Shown here: piece after piece, positions 17,303-25,918 of the stretch
Numbering within the stretch: position 1 is the first letter of the stretch
How the letters are laid out: the number at the start of each line of letters is the position of its first letter
NCBI RefSeq assembly: GCF_000380985.1
Contig: NZ_KB905695.1
Span: 186,001 to 250,000 of the forward strand
Origin: Proteiniphilum acetatigenes DSM 18083
Lineage (GTDB): Bacteria > Bacteroidota > Bacteroidia > Bacteroidales > Dysgonomonadaceae
Length of the DNA: 64,000 nt
Reading direction: 5' to 3'
Made by a program: the position numbers and the translations under genes
Notes under the pieces: generated by a model
The model's database searches: none
Told to the model about the DNA's origin: nothing
Seen by the model: only the letters and a program-made list of their open reading frames with translations

Positions 17303-18550
17303 TTATTCAGACACTTTCAACCTGCTCTTATCCCTGTACCGGCTCATATCGGATACTACTACGCGGTCGCCCGGTTCCAGACCGGAGATCACTTCGACAT
17401 ATTGATAATTGCTTTCGCCTAATTGTACTTTTCGTTTTTCAAGGGTACCGCCATTCAGTACAAACAGTTCATACGTGCCCTGACCACTGTAATATGTGCC
17501 GTTGTCAATACGTAATACGTCCTCCTTGACGGCATTCATCACATAAACATCGGTACGTAATCCCGACCGCAATCGTTGGTTATCGGGATCATCCAATTGC
17601 ACGGTGAACTGGATCACACCATTTTTCGACAGTGGGGTGACGTTGCTGACAACCCCCGTCAATTCATCACTTCCGATCCTTACGACAGACTTGCTTCCAA
17701 CAGAAATACGGTCACCGTAACTGTCGGCAATCTCGCCATCGATACGGAACTGTGACAGGTCTGACAGGATAGCTACCTCTATTCCCTGTCCCACACGGGC
17801 GCCCACCTGATTATTGATATAAGTGAGTATGGCTTTCCGTGGAGAGCGGATCTGTGCATCTTCGAGGATACGTCTGGTCTCGGCAAGTGTTTTGCGGAAA
17901 ATTTCCAGTTCCAGTTCCTGTACGCGTAATTCAGCATCAGCCACCTTACGGTCGTTCTCGAATTTTTTGCGTGCCTGCTCTTGTTCCAGTTTTGCTACGT
18001 TGTAACTGATCTCCACTTCACGCACCTTATCGGTAGTACCTGCTCCGATGCTGTCGAGGTATTTCTCGTTGACCACTTCTACCGCCATCTTGTCGATCTG
18101 CATATCATTCACTTTTAGCTGCATCTCCATATCGCTGAGTGTACTGCTGTTTTTGATACGCTGTTGTTCGATACGGTACTGTCGCATTTGTAGCTCGTCC
18201 AGCATTTTACGATAATCGGTCTCAATGCTTTGCAGGTCGAGTTGCAAAAGAGGAGTACCTACATCTACGGAGTCGCCGGCTCTTTTATGCACTTTCATGA
18301 TACGGCTTTCGATAGGAGCAATGACGGTCTCTTCAAATGCCGGTACCACTTTTCCCGATGCGCTCACGGTAACTTCAATCGTTCCTTTATCGACGGAGGA
18401 GAGTTGGATATTTTTCAGGGATATACTGTCCCGGAGCAAGGAGATGATCACAGCGATGACCACTATAGAGGAAAGGATAATAGTTCCATATTTGATCCAT
18501 CTTTTTCTTTTCTCTTTGAGGAGAACATCTTTGGGTATTTTTCTGTCCAT
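17303..18550 (-). CDS. Periplasmic adaptor (HlyD/MacA-family membrane fusion protein)
   Basis: A 415-residue adaptor that should bridge inner-membrane permeases and TolC. One N-terminal helix (YGTIILSSIVVIAVIISLL, about residues 23-41) anchors it; then a lipoyl-like half (SGKVVPAFEETVIAP), a long coiled-coil hairpin (about 120-250, rich in Glu, Lys, Gln), the second lipoyl half (SPRKAILTYI), and a beta-barrel plus membrane-proximal domain ending with GLEPGDRVVVSD. The frame is open to 18589, but that upstream ATG is inside the sigma-54 promoter, so the start is MDRKIPKD at 18550. First gene of the ABC export operon. Confidence 0.92.
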   Translation of the reverse strand: MDRKIPKDVLLKEKRKRWIKYGTIILSSIVVIAVIISLLRDSISLKNIQLSSVDKGTIEVTVSASGKVVPAFEETVIAPIESRIMKVHKRAGDSVDVGTPLLQLDLQSIETDYRKMLDELQMRQYRIEQQRIKNSSTLSDMEMQLKVNDMQIDKMAVEVVNEKYLDSIGAGTTDKVREVEISYNVAKLEQEQARKKFENDRKVADAELRVQELELEIFRKTLAETRRILEDAQIRSPRKAILTYINNQVGARVGQGIEVAILSDLSQFRIDGEIADSYGDRISVGSKSVVRIGSDELTGVVSNVTPLSKNGVIQFTVQLDDPDNQRLRSGLRTDVYVMNAVKEDVLRIDNGTYYSGQGTYELFVLNGGTLEKRKVQLGESNYQYVEVISGLEPGDRVVVSDMSRYRDKSRLKVSE

Positions 18551-18578
18551 ATATGTTGTCTGTTTTGCTTTATTAAAA

Positions 18579-18593
18579 ACAAAACGCATGCCA
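18579..18593 (-). promoter_or_regulatory. Sigma-54 promoter of the MFP-ABC operon
   Basis: Minus strand reads TGGCATG, four bases, TTGT. The -24 GG is intact and the -12 region has GT, the same deviation as in the tolC promoter. It is 28 bases upstream of the chosen MFP start and 41 bases downstream of the palindromic enhancer. Confidence 0.65.
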
Positions 18594-18634
18594 TAAATAT
18601 AATACGCTGATTATTAGGATTGAATGTGGAGATT

Positions 18635-18676
18635 AAGTGTCCGTTTCCGAACAGTTCTGTACGGAAGCGGACACTT
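18635..18676 (-). promoter_or_regulatory. 42-bp palindromic enhancer (UAS) for the sigma-54 regulator
   Basis: Two 21-base arms, 18 of 21 complementary positions, left arm AAGTGTCCG-TTTC-CGAACAGT. It shares TGTCCG-N4-CGAACA with the palindrome before tolC. There is no T-tract, so a terminator role for the upstream symporter gene is less likely. Confidence 0.65.
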
Positions 18677-18715
18677 GGAAAGATGTAGAGATGTAACTAC
18701 GGAAAAGAAGAAGGA

Positions 18716-20050
18716 TTAGTGCAGGGATATATCATTCTGATTATGGAGTGGATTTTCTTCCTTTTGTACAGAATGATGTAATTTGCCAAGTGATTTGGCT
18801 ACTACCACTGATACCATGGCGTCGCCTGAGATGTTGATTACTGTGCGACACATATCGAGCGGACGGTCAATGGCAAAGATCAATGCAAGGCCGATCGCCA
18901 ACTTGTCGGCAGGAAAGCCGATCGATTCCAGTACGATTACCAGCATGATCATTCCGGTACCGGGTACGGCTGCTGCACCGATAGAAGCCAGCAGAGCGGT
19001 AAGAATAATAGTCAACTGGTCGGAGAAATCCAATGGGAAATGAAGTGCCTGGGTGATGAAGACTGCGGCCACGGCCTGGTAAAGACTGGTGCCGTCCATA
19101 TTGATAGTGGCGCCTACCGGCAATACAAAACTCGACACTTCATTATCTACACCCAGGTGTTCAGTTACCCGCTCCATCGTCACCGGCAATGTGGCTGCGC
19201 TCGAACTGGTGGAGAAAGCGAGAAGTTGTGCCGGAGCAATCCCCTTGATAAACCAATGGGGATTTCTTCCTGTAAAAAGATAGACGACGATCAGGTAGAA
19301 GCTAAGCATCAGTATAAGCCCTAAAACCACAGTGGCTCCGTAGAAGAGTAATTTTTGGAGTATTTCCACATTGTCGGTGCTGACAATAATCTGTGCCAGA
19401 AGAGCAAATACGGCAAAGGGCGCCATCAGCATGATCAGGTTGACCATCTTCAGCACCACTTCGTTCAATCCGTTGATCAGTCTGGAGACCGGTCTTGCAC
19501 TTTCCGGATCGATCAACAACATGCTGATACCAAAAATGATAGAGAAGAAGATCACCTGTAACATCAAACTGTTATTGCCGAAAGCGGTAAAAATATTTTC
19601 AGGTACTATATCGATCAGGAAAGTCAATGGACCGCTGTCTTGCTGTTCTATTTCCTGTAGGTTGGTGATGATGGATGTATTTCCCGCATAGGTCTCTGTC
19701 AACTCGTCAATAGTCTCCTGCGAGATCCCGGCTCCCGGCTTTAGCGTATTAACCAGCAACAGCCCGATGATGATAGCAATTACTGTGGTACTGATATATA
19801 GAATAATAGTCCGGACTCCGATATGTCGGAATCTCGATATATCTTTCAGGTCGGATATCCCTTTTACTAACGAAGTAAAGATTAACGGAATTGCTATCAA
19901 CTTTAATAACCTGATGAAGATGGTGCCGAAAGGGGCGATCCAGTCACTTACAAACTGTTTCCCCCAACTGAAGTTACTGACCAGTGCGCCGAACAATATG
20001 CCGAGCGTCATTCCTATTACTATCTTCCAATGCAGGGGGAGTTTCCTCAC
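18716..20050 (-). CDS. Dicarboxylate/amino acid:cation symporter (DAACS family)
   Basis: A 444-residue inner-membrane transporter that should take up acidic amino acids or C4-dicarboxylates with Na+ or H+. Family marks are the serine-rich hairpin FSTSSSAATLPVT, the cation-site motif TINMDGTSLYQA and the final substrate helix DRPLDMCRTVINISGD, which keeps Asp, Asp, Arg and Asn at the positions known from GltPh. The arginine favours aspartate or glutamate over neutral amino acids (family knowledge). Eight hydrophobic segments and two re-entrant hairpins fit. A DUF488 gene lies 6 bases upstream on the same strand, so both are likely co-transcribed. Confidence 0.93.
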   Translation of the reverse strand: MRKLPLHWKIVIGMTLGILFGALVSNFSWGKQFVSDWIAPFGTIFIRLLKLIAIPLIFTSLVKGISDLKDISRFRHIGVRTIILYISTTVIAIIIGLLLVNTLKPGAGISQETIDELTETYAGNTSIITNLQEIEQQDSGPLTFLIDIVPENIFTAFGNNSLMLQVIFFSIIFGISMLLIDPESARPVSRLINGLNEVVLKMVNLIMLMAPFAVFALLAQIIVSTDNVEILQKLLFYGATVVLGLILMLSFYLIVVYLFTGRNPHWFIKGIAPAQLLAFSTSSSAATLPVTMERVTEHLGVDNEVSSFVLPVGATINMDGTSLYQAVAAVFITQALHFPLDFSDQLTIILTALLASIGAAAVPGTGMIMLVIVLESIGFPADKLAIGLALIFAIDRPLDMCRTVINISGDAMVSVVVAKSLGKLHHSVQKEENPLHNQNDISLH

Positions 20051-20056
20051 TTTTAA

Positions 20057-20407
20057 TTACGTTTTTTTATTTAACATTTTCAGTAATACCAATGCATGGG
20101 TATGCTCCTCATCTTTTCCTGCGTAGAGCAGTGTCACGTTACCATGCTCTTTTTCGAGGTCTTTTATCCGGTGCAGGTTCTCCTTTTCTTTGAAGAGCTC
20201 TTTCCGGTATCGTTCACCAAACTCTTTCCATTTTGCAGGATCGTGTTGGAACCACTTTCTTAATTCGGTTGACGGGGCGATCTCTTTCAACCAGAGATCC
20301 ACATCGGCTTTTTCTTTGGATATGCCGCGGGGCCAAAGCCGGTCTATCAGTATACGATAACCGTCATCATCACCCAATTGTTCATATATACGCTTAATCC
20401 GGATCAT
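20057..20407 (-). CDS. DUF488 (YeaO-like) family protein
   Basis: A 116-residue cytoplasmic protein. The family mark [12 protein letters not shown] sits at about residues 17-28, followed by [15 protein letters not shown] and a C-terminal [10 protein letters not shown]-like strand ([16 protein letters not shown]). Length matches the family. DUF488 members have no established reaction; a Rossmann-like small-molecule or nucleic-acid role has been suggested. It ends 6 bases before the symporter and probably shares its promoter. Confidence 0.9.
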   Translation of the reverse strand: MIRIKRIYEQLGDDDGYRILIDRLWPRGISKEKADVDLWLKEIAPSTELRKWFQHDPAKWKEFGERYRKELFKEKENLHRIKDLEKEHGNVTLLYAGKDEEHTHALVLLKMLNKKT

Positions 20408-20672
20408 AATGTTTCAATTATGCGGTATTATTATATCCGTTAGATTGATTGAATTGCCACTTTATAACAAAAGGATAAATAGAAAGTTCAACATTTTTTC
20501 ACTTAGATTTTCACTCCCTGCTCTTACTGCATAAATAGCTATTTTTATGAGTTCGTGTTATTTTCAGAAAAAATCATGTAATTTTGCCTTACGAACCCGA
20601 TAGAAGAGTCAATATAATGGTGAAATGACCCGGTAAATCGGACGATTGAATAAACAGAAATAAAATAATCGC
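20408..20672. other. Divergent intergenic region with -7 element
   Basis: AT-rich gap between divergent genes. A TAnnTTTG match, TAATTTTG, lies at 20579-20586 on the plus strand, about 87 bases before the peptidase start. No small gene or repeat seen. Confidence 0.4.
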
Positions 20673-22817
20673 ATGAGACATATTAATTTGGTGATTGTGA
20701 GTGTTATTACACTTATGGTCGTATCGTGCAATCCTAAAAAAGAAGAAGTGAAGATTTTGAAACAATCCGATTTTCCCGCTCCTCCGGTAGCGGAAGTGAT
20801 TCCCGATACGTTTATCAACTTCGGGCAACAGCGTGTCGACAACTATTATTGGTTGAAAGACAAAAACAACCCGAAGGTAATTGATTACCTCAATGCCGAG
20901 AATATCTATACAGATAGCATAATGGCCTCTACCAAAGCGCTTCAGCAGACCATTTTTGATGAGATTGTAGGTAGAATGAAAGAGGATGATGAGAGTTATC
21001 CCTCGTTTAAGGATGGTTATTACTACTATAGCCGCACTGAAAAAGGGAAACAGTATCGCACCTATTGTCGTCGTAAAGGGGCGATGGAATCCCCGGAAGA
21101 GATTATTTTCGATGTGAATGCGATGGCCGAAGGGAAACTTGCATTTATTTTCAGAGGCTATTCTATCAGTCCGGATAACAGCAAGGCGGTTTATTTCTAT
21201 AATGAGACCGGTTCATATGCCGAATTTAAAATGAAAGTCAAAGACCTTGCTTCGGGTGAAGATGTAGGGTTTTCGATGGATGGCGTTGCCTCGGTAGCAT
21301 GGGCTAACGACAACAGGACGCTTTTCTACAGCCTGATCGACCAGACATTACGATCTTCTAAAATATACAGGCAACAACTGGATGCGACAGCAGGTGAGTT
21401 GGTATATGAAGAGACGGATGCCCGTTTTGGCACTTACGTCTACGGTAGCAAGACCAGGCAGCATATTTTTATTGCCAGTGCAAGTTCTACCACATCCGAA
21501 GAGAGATATATCTCTGCCGACCGGCCTGCCGATCCGTTTAAAGTGTTCCTTCCCCGCGTGCAGGATGTGGAGTATAGTGTTTATCCGCATAAGGACAAGT
21601 TTTTTGTGCGTTATAAAGACAAAGAGAATCTTAACGGTATGATCTACGAAATGCCGCTCACCGGCTATGAAGATCGTGCTACCTGGAAACTGTTTATGCC
21701 CCATGATAAAAATGTCCGTATAGAATCGATCGATATACTGAAAGATCATGTGTTGCTCGAGTTAAGGAAAAACGGACTGGCTGAAATTCAGATCAAACCG
21801 GTGTCCGGAGAGGGAAAAACGGAAACGATTGCTTTTCCCGAACCGGTCTATACGGCATCACTCAGCGGTAATCCCGAATATGATGCCGTCACTTTCCGGT
21901 ATTCGTATACGTCGCTTAACCGCCCCACTACTTTATACGAATATAACATAGAGACAAAAGAAACGGAAAAACTGAAAGAACAGGAAGTGCCTTCCGGATT
22001 CAACCCTGATGATTATACAGTGGAACGGCTTTGGGCGACCGCTCCCGACGGAGTGCAGGTTCCGATGGCTGTCGTTTACAAGAAAGGATTGAAGAAAGAT
22101 GGCAGCAATCCCGCGTTGCTCTATTCCTATGGAAGTTACGGAATAAGTTCCGATGTCTATTTCAGTGCGAGCATGTACAGCCTGATCGATCGCGGTTTTG
22201 TGTACGCCGTTGCCCAGATCCGTGGAGGAAGTGACCTGGGTGAGCAATGGTATGAAGATGGCAAACTGTTGCATAAAAAGAATACCTTTACCGATTTTAT
22301 CTCCTGCAGCGAAAAACTGATACAGGATGGTTATACATCTTCCGACAGACTGGCTGCGATGGGGGGAAGTGCAGGGGGATTGCTGATGGGTGCCGTGGCG
22401 AATATGCGTCCGGACCTTTACCAGACTATCGTAGCGCAGGTACCGTTTATCGATGTAGTCAACACTATGCTCGACGATACGCTGCCACTCACCACAGGTG
22501 AATATGAAGAGTGGGGGAACCCCAATGAAGAGGAATATTACAACTATATCCTTTCTTACTCGCCCTATGATAATATCACCGCGCAGGATTATCCCAATAT
22601 ATTGATTACCGGCGGTATCAACGATTCGCAGGTGCTTTTTCACGAACCGGCCAAATATGCGGCTAAACTGCGTGCACTGAAGACGGATGATAATATCCTG
22701 TTACTTCATATGAATATGGATTCAGGCCATGGAGGTGCTACGGGGCGATATGACGGTATCAAAGATACTGCCTTTGAGTTTGCCTTTATCCTGAATCGTG
22801 TCGGGATCGATAAATAG
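20673..22817 (+). CDS. S9 family serine peptidase (oligopeptidase B-like), lipoprotein
   Basis: A 714-residue peptidase that should cleave short peptides, by family after basic residues or proline. A lipoprotein signal (VSVITLMVVSC, lipobox cysteine about residue 16) places it on a membrane facing the periplasm. A seven-bladed propeller domain (about 60-440) precedes the alpha/beta hydrolase. The triad is S566 in MGGSAGGLL, D651 in GGINDSQV and H686 in DSGHGG. The sequence VPFIDVVNTMLDDTLPLTTGEYEEWGNP is characteristic of the oligopeptidase B branch. It is followed 17 bases later by a metal exporter; a functional link is not obvious. Confidence 0.9.
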   Translation: MRHINLVIVSVITLMVVSCNPKKEEVKILKQSDFPAPPVAEVIPDTFINFGQQRVDNYYWLKDKNNPKVIDYLNAENIYTDSIMASTKALQQTIFDEIVGRMKEDDESYPSFKDGYYYYSRTEKGKQYRTYCRRKGAMESPEEIIFDVNAMAEGKLAFIFRGYSISPDNSKAVYFYNETGSYAEFKMKVKDLASGEDVGFSMDGVASVAWANDNRTLFYSLIDQTLRSSKIYRQQLDATAGELVYEETDARFGTYVYGSKTRQHIFIASASSTTSEERYISADRPADPFKVFLPRVQDVEYSVYPHKDKFFVRYKDKENLNGMIYEMPLTGYEDRATWKLFMPHDKNVRIESIDILKDHVLLELRKNGLAEIQIKPVSGEGKTETIAFPEPVYTASLSGNPEYDAVTFRYSYTSLNRPTTLYEYNIETKETEKLKEQEVPSGFNPDDYTVERLWATAPDGVQVPMAVVYKKGLKKDGSNPALLYSYGSYGISSDVYFSASMYSLIDRGFVYAVAQIRGGSDLGEQWYEDGKLLHKKNTFTDFISCSEKLIQDGYTSSDRLAAMGGSAGGLLMGAVANMRPDLYQTIVAQVPFIDVVNTMLDDTLPLTTGEYEEWGNPNEEEYYNYILSYSPYDNITAQDYPNILITGGINDSQVLFHEPAKYAAKLRALKTDDNILLLHMNMDSGHGGATGRYDGIKDTAFEFAFILNRVGIDK

Positions 22818-22834
22818 ACAGAGTTGAATTAGTT

Positions 22835-23734
22835 ATGCATGCACATCAGCACCACCATCACGATCATCACTACGGACACACGGATGTAAAGAATATCAGA
22901 GCGGCTTTTTTTCTGAATCTTTCTTTCACCATTATTGAGTTAGTCGGTGGTTTGATAACCAATAGTGTGGCAATCCTTTCGGATGCAGTCCATGATCTGG
23001 GCGATAGTTTTTCGCTCGGGCTGTCATGGTATTTCCAAAAAGTGGCAAAGAGACCCCGAACCAAGGAATATACCTATGGCTACAAACGTTTTTCGTTATT
23101 AGGAGCCGTGATCAATTCGGTGGTACTGCTGGTGGGAAGTATTCTGATCCTGACGCATGCTATTCCCCGTCTGTTTAATCCTCAACATCCCGATGTGAAA
23201 GGGATGTTGTTGCTTGCCGTTCTGGGAGTGATCATTAACGGGATGGCTGTCCTTCGGCTGAGGAAGGGAAGCTCAATCAACGAAAGGGTAGTGTCGCTAC
23301 ATCTCCTGGAAGATGTGCTGGGGTGGCTGGCGGTATTGATAGGTGCAGGGATCATGTATTTTGTCGACGCGCCATTTATCGATCCTCTCCTTTCCATTCT
23401 CATTTCTCTCTATATCCTTTATAATGTGTATAGAAATATCCGTCAAAGCTTGCGTATTATTTTGCAGGGAAGTCCTTCGCAGCTTGATATGGAAGAAGTG
23501 AAACGGTCGCTACTGGAAATCGGAGAAGTGCAAGATGTACACGATCTCCATGCATGGTCGGTAGACGGCGAATATAACGTAATGACCGTTCACGTGGTAC
23601 TTCGTAGCGCTCTTCCGATGGAGGCACAACACCGACTAAAATTGGAGATCCGGGACAAACTGCTGTCAATGGGGGTACAGCACTGTACCATTGAGTTTGA
23701 AGTGGTGGACGAGGAATGCGCTTATTCCAGATAA
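22835..23734 (+). CDS. Cation diffusion facilitator (CzcD/ZitB-like metal exporter)
   Basis: A 299-residue inner-membrane divalent-metal/H+ antiporter, probably exporting zinc. It starts with a histidine-rich tail (HQHHHHDHHYGH) and has six predicted helices. Metal-site motifs are SDAVHDLGDSF in helix 2 and HLLEDVLGW in helix 5, each supplying His/Asp pairs. The C-terminal cytoplasmic domain has VHDLHAWSVDGEYNVMTVHV. The 3' end overlaps the 3' end of the convergent arginine decarboxylase gene by 13 bases. Metal specificity is inferred from the motif only. Confidence 0.92.
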   Translation: MHAHQHHHHDHHYGHTDVKNIRAAFFLNLSFTIIELVGGLITNSVAILSDAVHDLGDSFSLGLSWYFQKVAKRPRTKEYTYGYKRFSLLGAVINSVVLLVGSILILTHAIPRLFNPQHPDVKGMLLLAVLGVIINGMAVLRLRKGSSINERVVSLHLLEDVLGWLAVLIGAGIMYFVDAPFIDPLLSILISLYILYNVYRNIRQSLRIILQGSPSQLDMEEVKRSLLEIGEVQDVHDLHAWSVDGEYNVMTVHVVLRSALPMEAQHRLKLEIRDKLLSMGVQHCTIEFEVVDEECAYSR

Positions 23735-25620
23735 GTATATCCGTACAACCCCGACCGGTAGTTCGAGAGGAATTCTTTCCCTTCTTCTACCGAGATCTTC
23801 CCTTGTTTTACGGAGCTCATCACCCAGGTCTCCACGGTACGAACCAGTTTCTTGGGATTATACTGCGCATATTCCAGTACTTCCGCTACTGACTCACCAT
23901 CGATCATCTGATCGATCTTATATCCGCTTTCGCCCGTAGAAACATGTACCACATTGGTGTCGCCGAATAGGTTATGCAGGTCGCCCAGAATCTCCTGATA
24001 AGCCCCCACCAGGAAAACACCTATATAATAAGATTCATCTTTTTTAAGAGAATGGACGGGAAGATAAGCGGATCGGAATCCATCCTGCGAAGCAAAGTTG
24101 GATATTTTCCCGTCCGAGTCACAGGTGATATCCTGCAGTGTGGCTGTCCTGTCGGGTTTCTCGTCCAACCTGTGGATTGGGATGATCGGAAACACCTGGT
24201 CGATAGCCCATGAGTCGGGTAGCGACTGGAATAACGAGAAGTTACAGAAATATTTGTCGGGTAGCAGAGTCGATAGTTGCCTTAGTTCTTCGGGGGCATG
24301 TTTAGCCCGGTTGCTGGTGATATTGATTTCCCGCACGATGGAGAAATAGAGTTGCTCCATCTGTGCCCGGGTTTTCAAATCGAGCATGCCCAGACTGAAA
24401 AGGTCGAGTGACTCTTCCCTTATTTGCTGTGCGTCGTGCCATGCTTCCAGCATCCGCGCCTGTGTAAGCGTATCCCAAATATTGTAGAGTTCTTTCACCA
24501 ATTCATGGGCATCCTCTTCCAACTCCTGGTCCTCCGGCCATGCCGGTAAGGTAGCCGTTTCCAGCACTTCAAAGATTAAAACCGAATGATGTGCTGTAAG
24601 TGCGCGTCCCGATTCTGTGATAATGTCGGGGTGGGGTAGCTCGTTCTTGTTTGCCGCATCCACAAAAGCAAATACAGAGTCATTCACATATTCCTGAATA
24701 GAATAATTGATACTGTTTTCGGTAAAAGAGGAACGTGTGCCGTCGTAATCGACACCCAATCCTCCTCCTATATCTACATATTTAATCTTGAACCCCATGG
24801 CATGGAGCTGCACGTAGAACTGTGCTGCTTCACGCAGCGCCGTCTTGATGCGGCGTATTTTTGTGATCTGGCTTCCTATGTGAAAATGGATAAGCTGAAA
24901 GCAATCCTCCATCTTATTTGTTTTAAGCACCTCCAGTGCTTCAAGCAGTTCACTCGAATTGAGTCCGAATTTGCTGCCGTCGCCGCCCGACTCTTCCCAC
25001 TTGCCACTGCCGGAGCTGGCCAGCTTCACACGGATACCAATATTGGGTTTTACCTTTAGCCGCTTAGCGATCTGGATGGTCAGGTCGAGTTCATTCAGTT
25101 TTTCTACCACAATAAACACCTTCTTTCCCATCTTTTGCGCCAGCAACGCCAGTTCAATATAGCTTTCATCTTTGTATCCGTTGCATATGATAAGCGAGTC
25201 GTTATCGGTATTGATTGCAAGTACGGCATGCAATTCCGGCTTGGAGCCGGCTTCAAGGCCGATGTTGAATCTTTTACCACTTGAAACGATTTCCTCTACT
25301 ACCTGACGCATCTGATTTACCTTGATAGGATAGATGATGTAATTCTGGGCGTGGTATTCATATTCTTTGGATGCGATGGCAAAGCTCTGGGATATCTTTT
25401 CAATACGGTTGTCCAGTATCTCGGGAAACCGTATCAATACGGGAGCTGAAACATCGCGCAGGTACAATTCACGCATTAGCTCGCTCAGGTCTACGCTATA
25501 GCCTCCCTGTTTACGTGGAGTTACCTGCACATGACCCTTTTCGTTGACGGAGAAATAACCGTTTCCCCAACCGTTGATATTATACAACTCTTCCGAGTCT
25601 TCAATACGCCATCTTCTCAT
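23722..25620 (-). CDS. speA: Biosynthetic arginine decarboxylase
   Basis: This PLP enzyme converts arginine to agmatine, the first step of polyamine synthesis by the agmatine route. The 632-residue length fits the family. The PLP lysine is in YIIYPIKVNQ; GLEAGSKPEL, IHFHIGSQITKIRRI and DIGGGLGVDYDG mark the alanine-racemase-like barrel; DVSTGESGYKIDQM-like text (VHVSTGESGYKIDQ) lies near the C-terminus. The start MRRWRIEDSE is preferred over an ORF start four codons upstream because it matches the usual N-terminus. A -7 element, TATTTTTG on the minus strand, is at 25691-25698. Tail-to-tail overlap with the CDF gene. Confidence 0.95.
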   Translation of the reverse strand: MRRWRIEDSEELYNINGWGNGYFSVNEKGHVQVTPRKQGGYSVDLSELMRELYLRDVSAPVLIRFPEILDNRIEKISQSFAIASKEYEYHAQNYIIYPIKVNQMRQVVEEIVSSGKRFNIGLEAGSKPELHAVLAINTDNDSLIICNGYKDESYIELALLAQKMGKKVFIVVEKLNELDLTIQIAKRLKVKPNIGIRVKLASSGSGKWEESGGDGSKFGLNSSELLEALEVLKTNKMEDCFQLIHFHIGSQITKIRRIKTALREAAQFYVQLHAMGFKIKYVDIGGGLGVDYDGTRSSFTENSINYSIQEYVNDSVFAFVDAANKNELPHPDIITESGRALTAHHSVLIFEVLETATLPAWPEDQELEEDAHELVKELYNIWDTLTQARMLEAWHDAQQIREESLDLFSLGMLDLKTRAQMEQLYFSIVREINITSNRAKHAPEELRQLSTLLPDKYFCNFSLFQSLPDSWAIDQVFPIIPIHRLDEKPDRTATLQDITCDSDGKISNFASQDGFRSAYLPVHSLKKDESYYIGVFLVGAYQEILGDLHNLFGDTNVVHVSTGESGYKIDQMIDGESVAEVLEYAQYNPKKLVRTVETWVMSSVKQGKISVEEGKEFLSNYRSGLYGYTYLE

Positions 25621-25690
25621 TCCGACAGACACTATTTAAAGGTGATACATAAATTCGATCAACCAGTATAAGGCCTGATCAATCAGCAGG

Positions 25691-25698
25691 CAAAAATA
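25691..25698 (-). promoter_or_regulatory. Bacteroidetes -7 element for speA
   Basis: Minus strand TATTTTTG matches TAnnTTTG and lies 71 bases before the chosen start. A short inverted repeat (GCCTG...CAGGC) follows directly in the leader. No clear -33 box. Confidence 0.35.
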
Positions 25699-25736
25699 CG
25701 CATTAATTTTGTCATTTACAGTTACCGCAGCCAAAA

Positions 25737-25858
25737 TCTTCATCCATCATCTCCAGCCATCTCCCAGTCCCCTCAGTCTCCCGGTCATCTTTCCCACCTT
25801 CCCGCCTTCCCACCTTTTCTCTTTTTTACCTTTTTTAATGGTCTTTTTGCAACAATTT
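25737..25858. other. Polypyrimidine tract
   Basis: About 95 bases are almost all C and T on the plus strand, with repeats such as CTTTCCCACCTTCCCGCCTTCCCACC. It lies upstream of the serpin gene; no ORF or promoter is visible in it. Confidence 0.5.
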
Positions 25859-25918
25859 GCCGTTTAAATACATCATATAAATATGTAAATGGAGAATGTT
25901 CACTTAAATATAACTGTT

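Noticed and set aside
18635-18676. Palindrome read as terminator of the symporter gene
   Set aside because: The symporter's 3' end is on the other side, but no T-run follows on either strand, and the same half-site appears before tolC; an activator site fits better.
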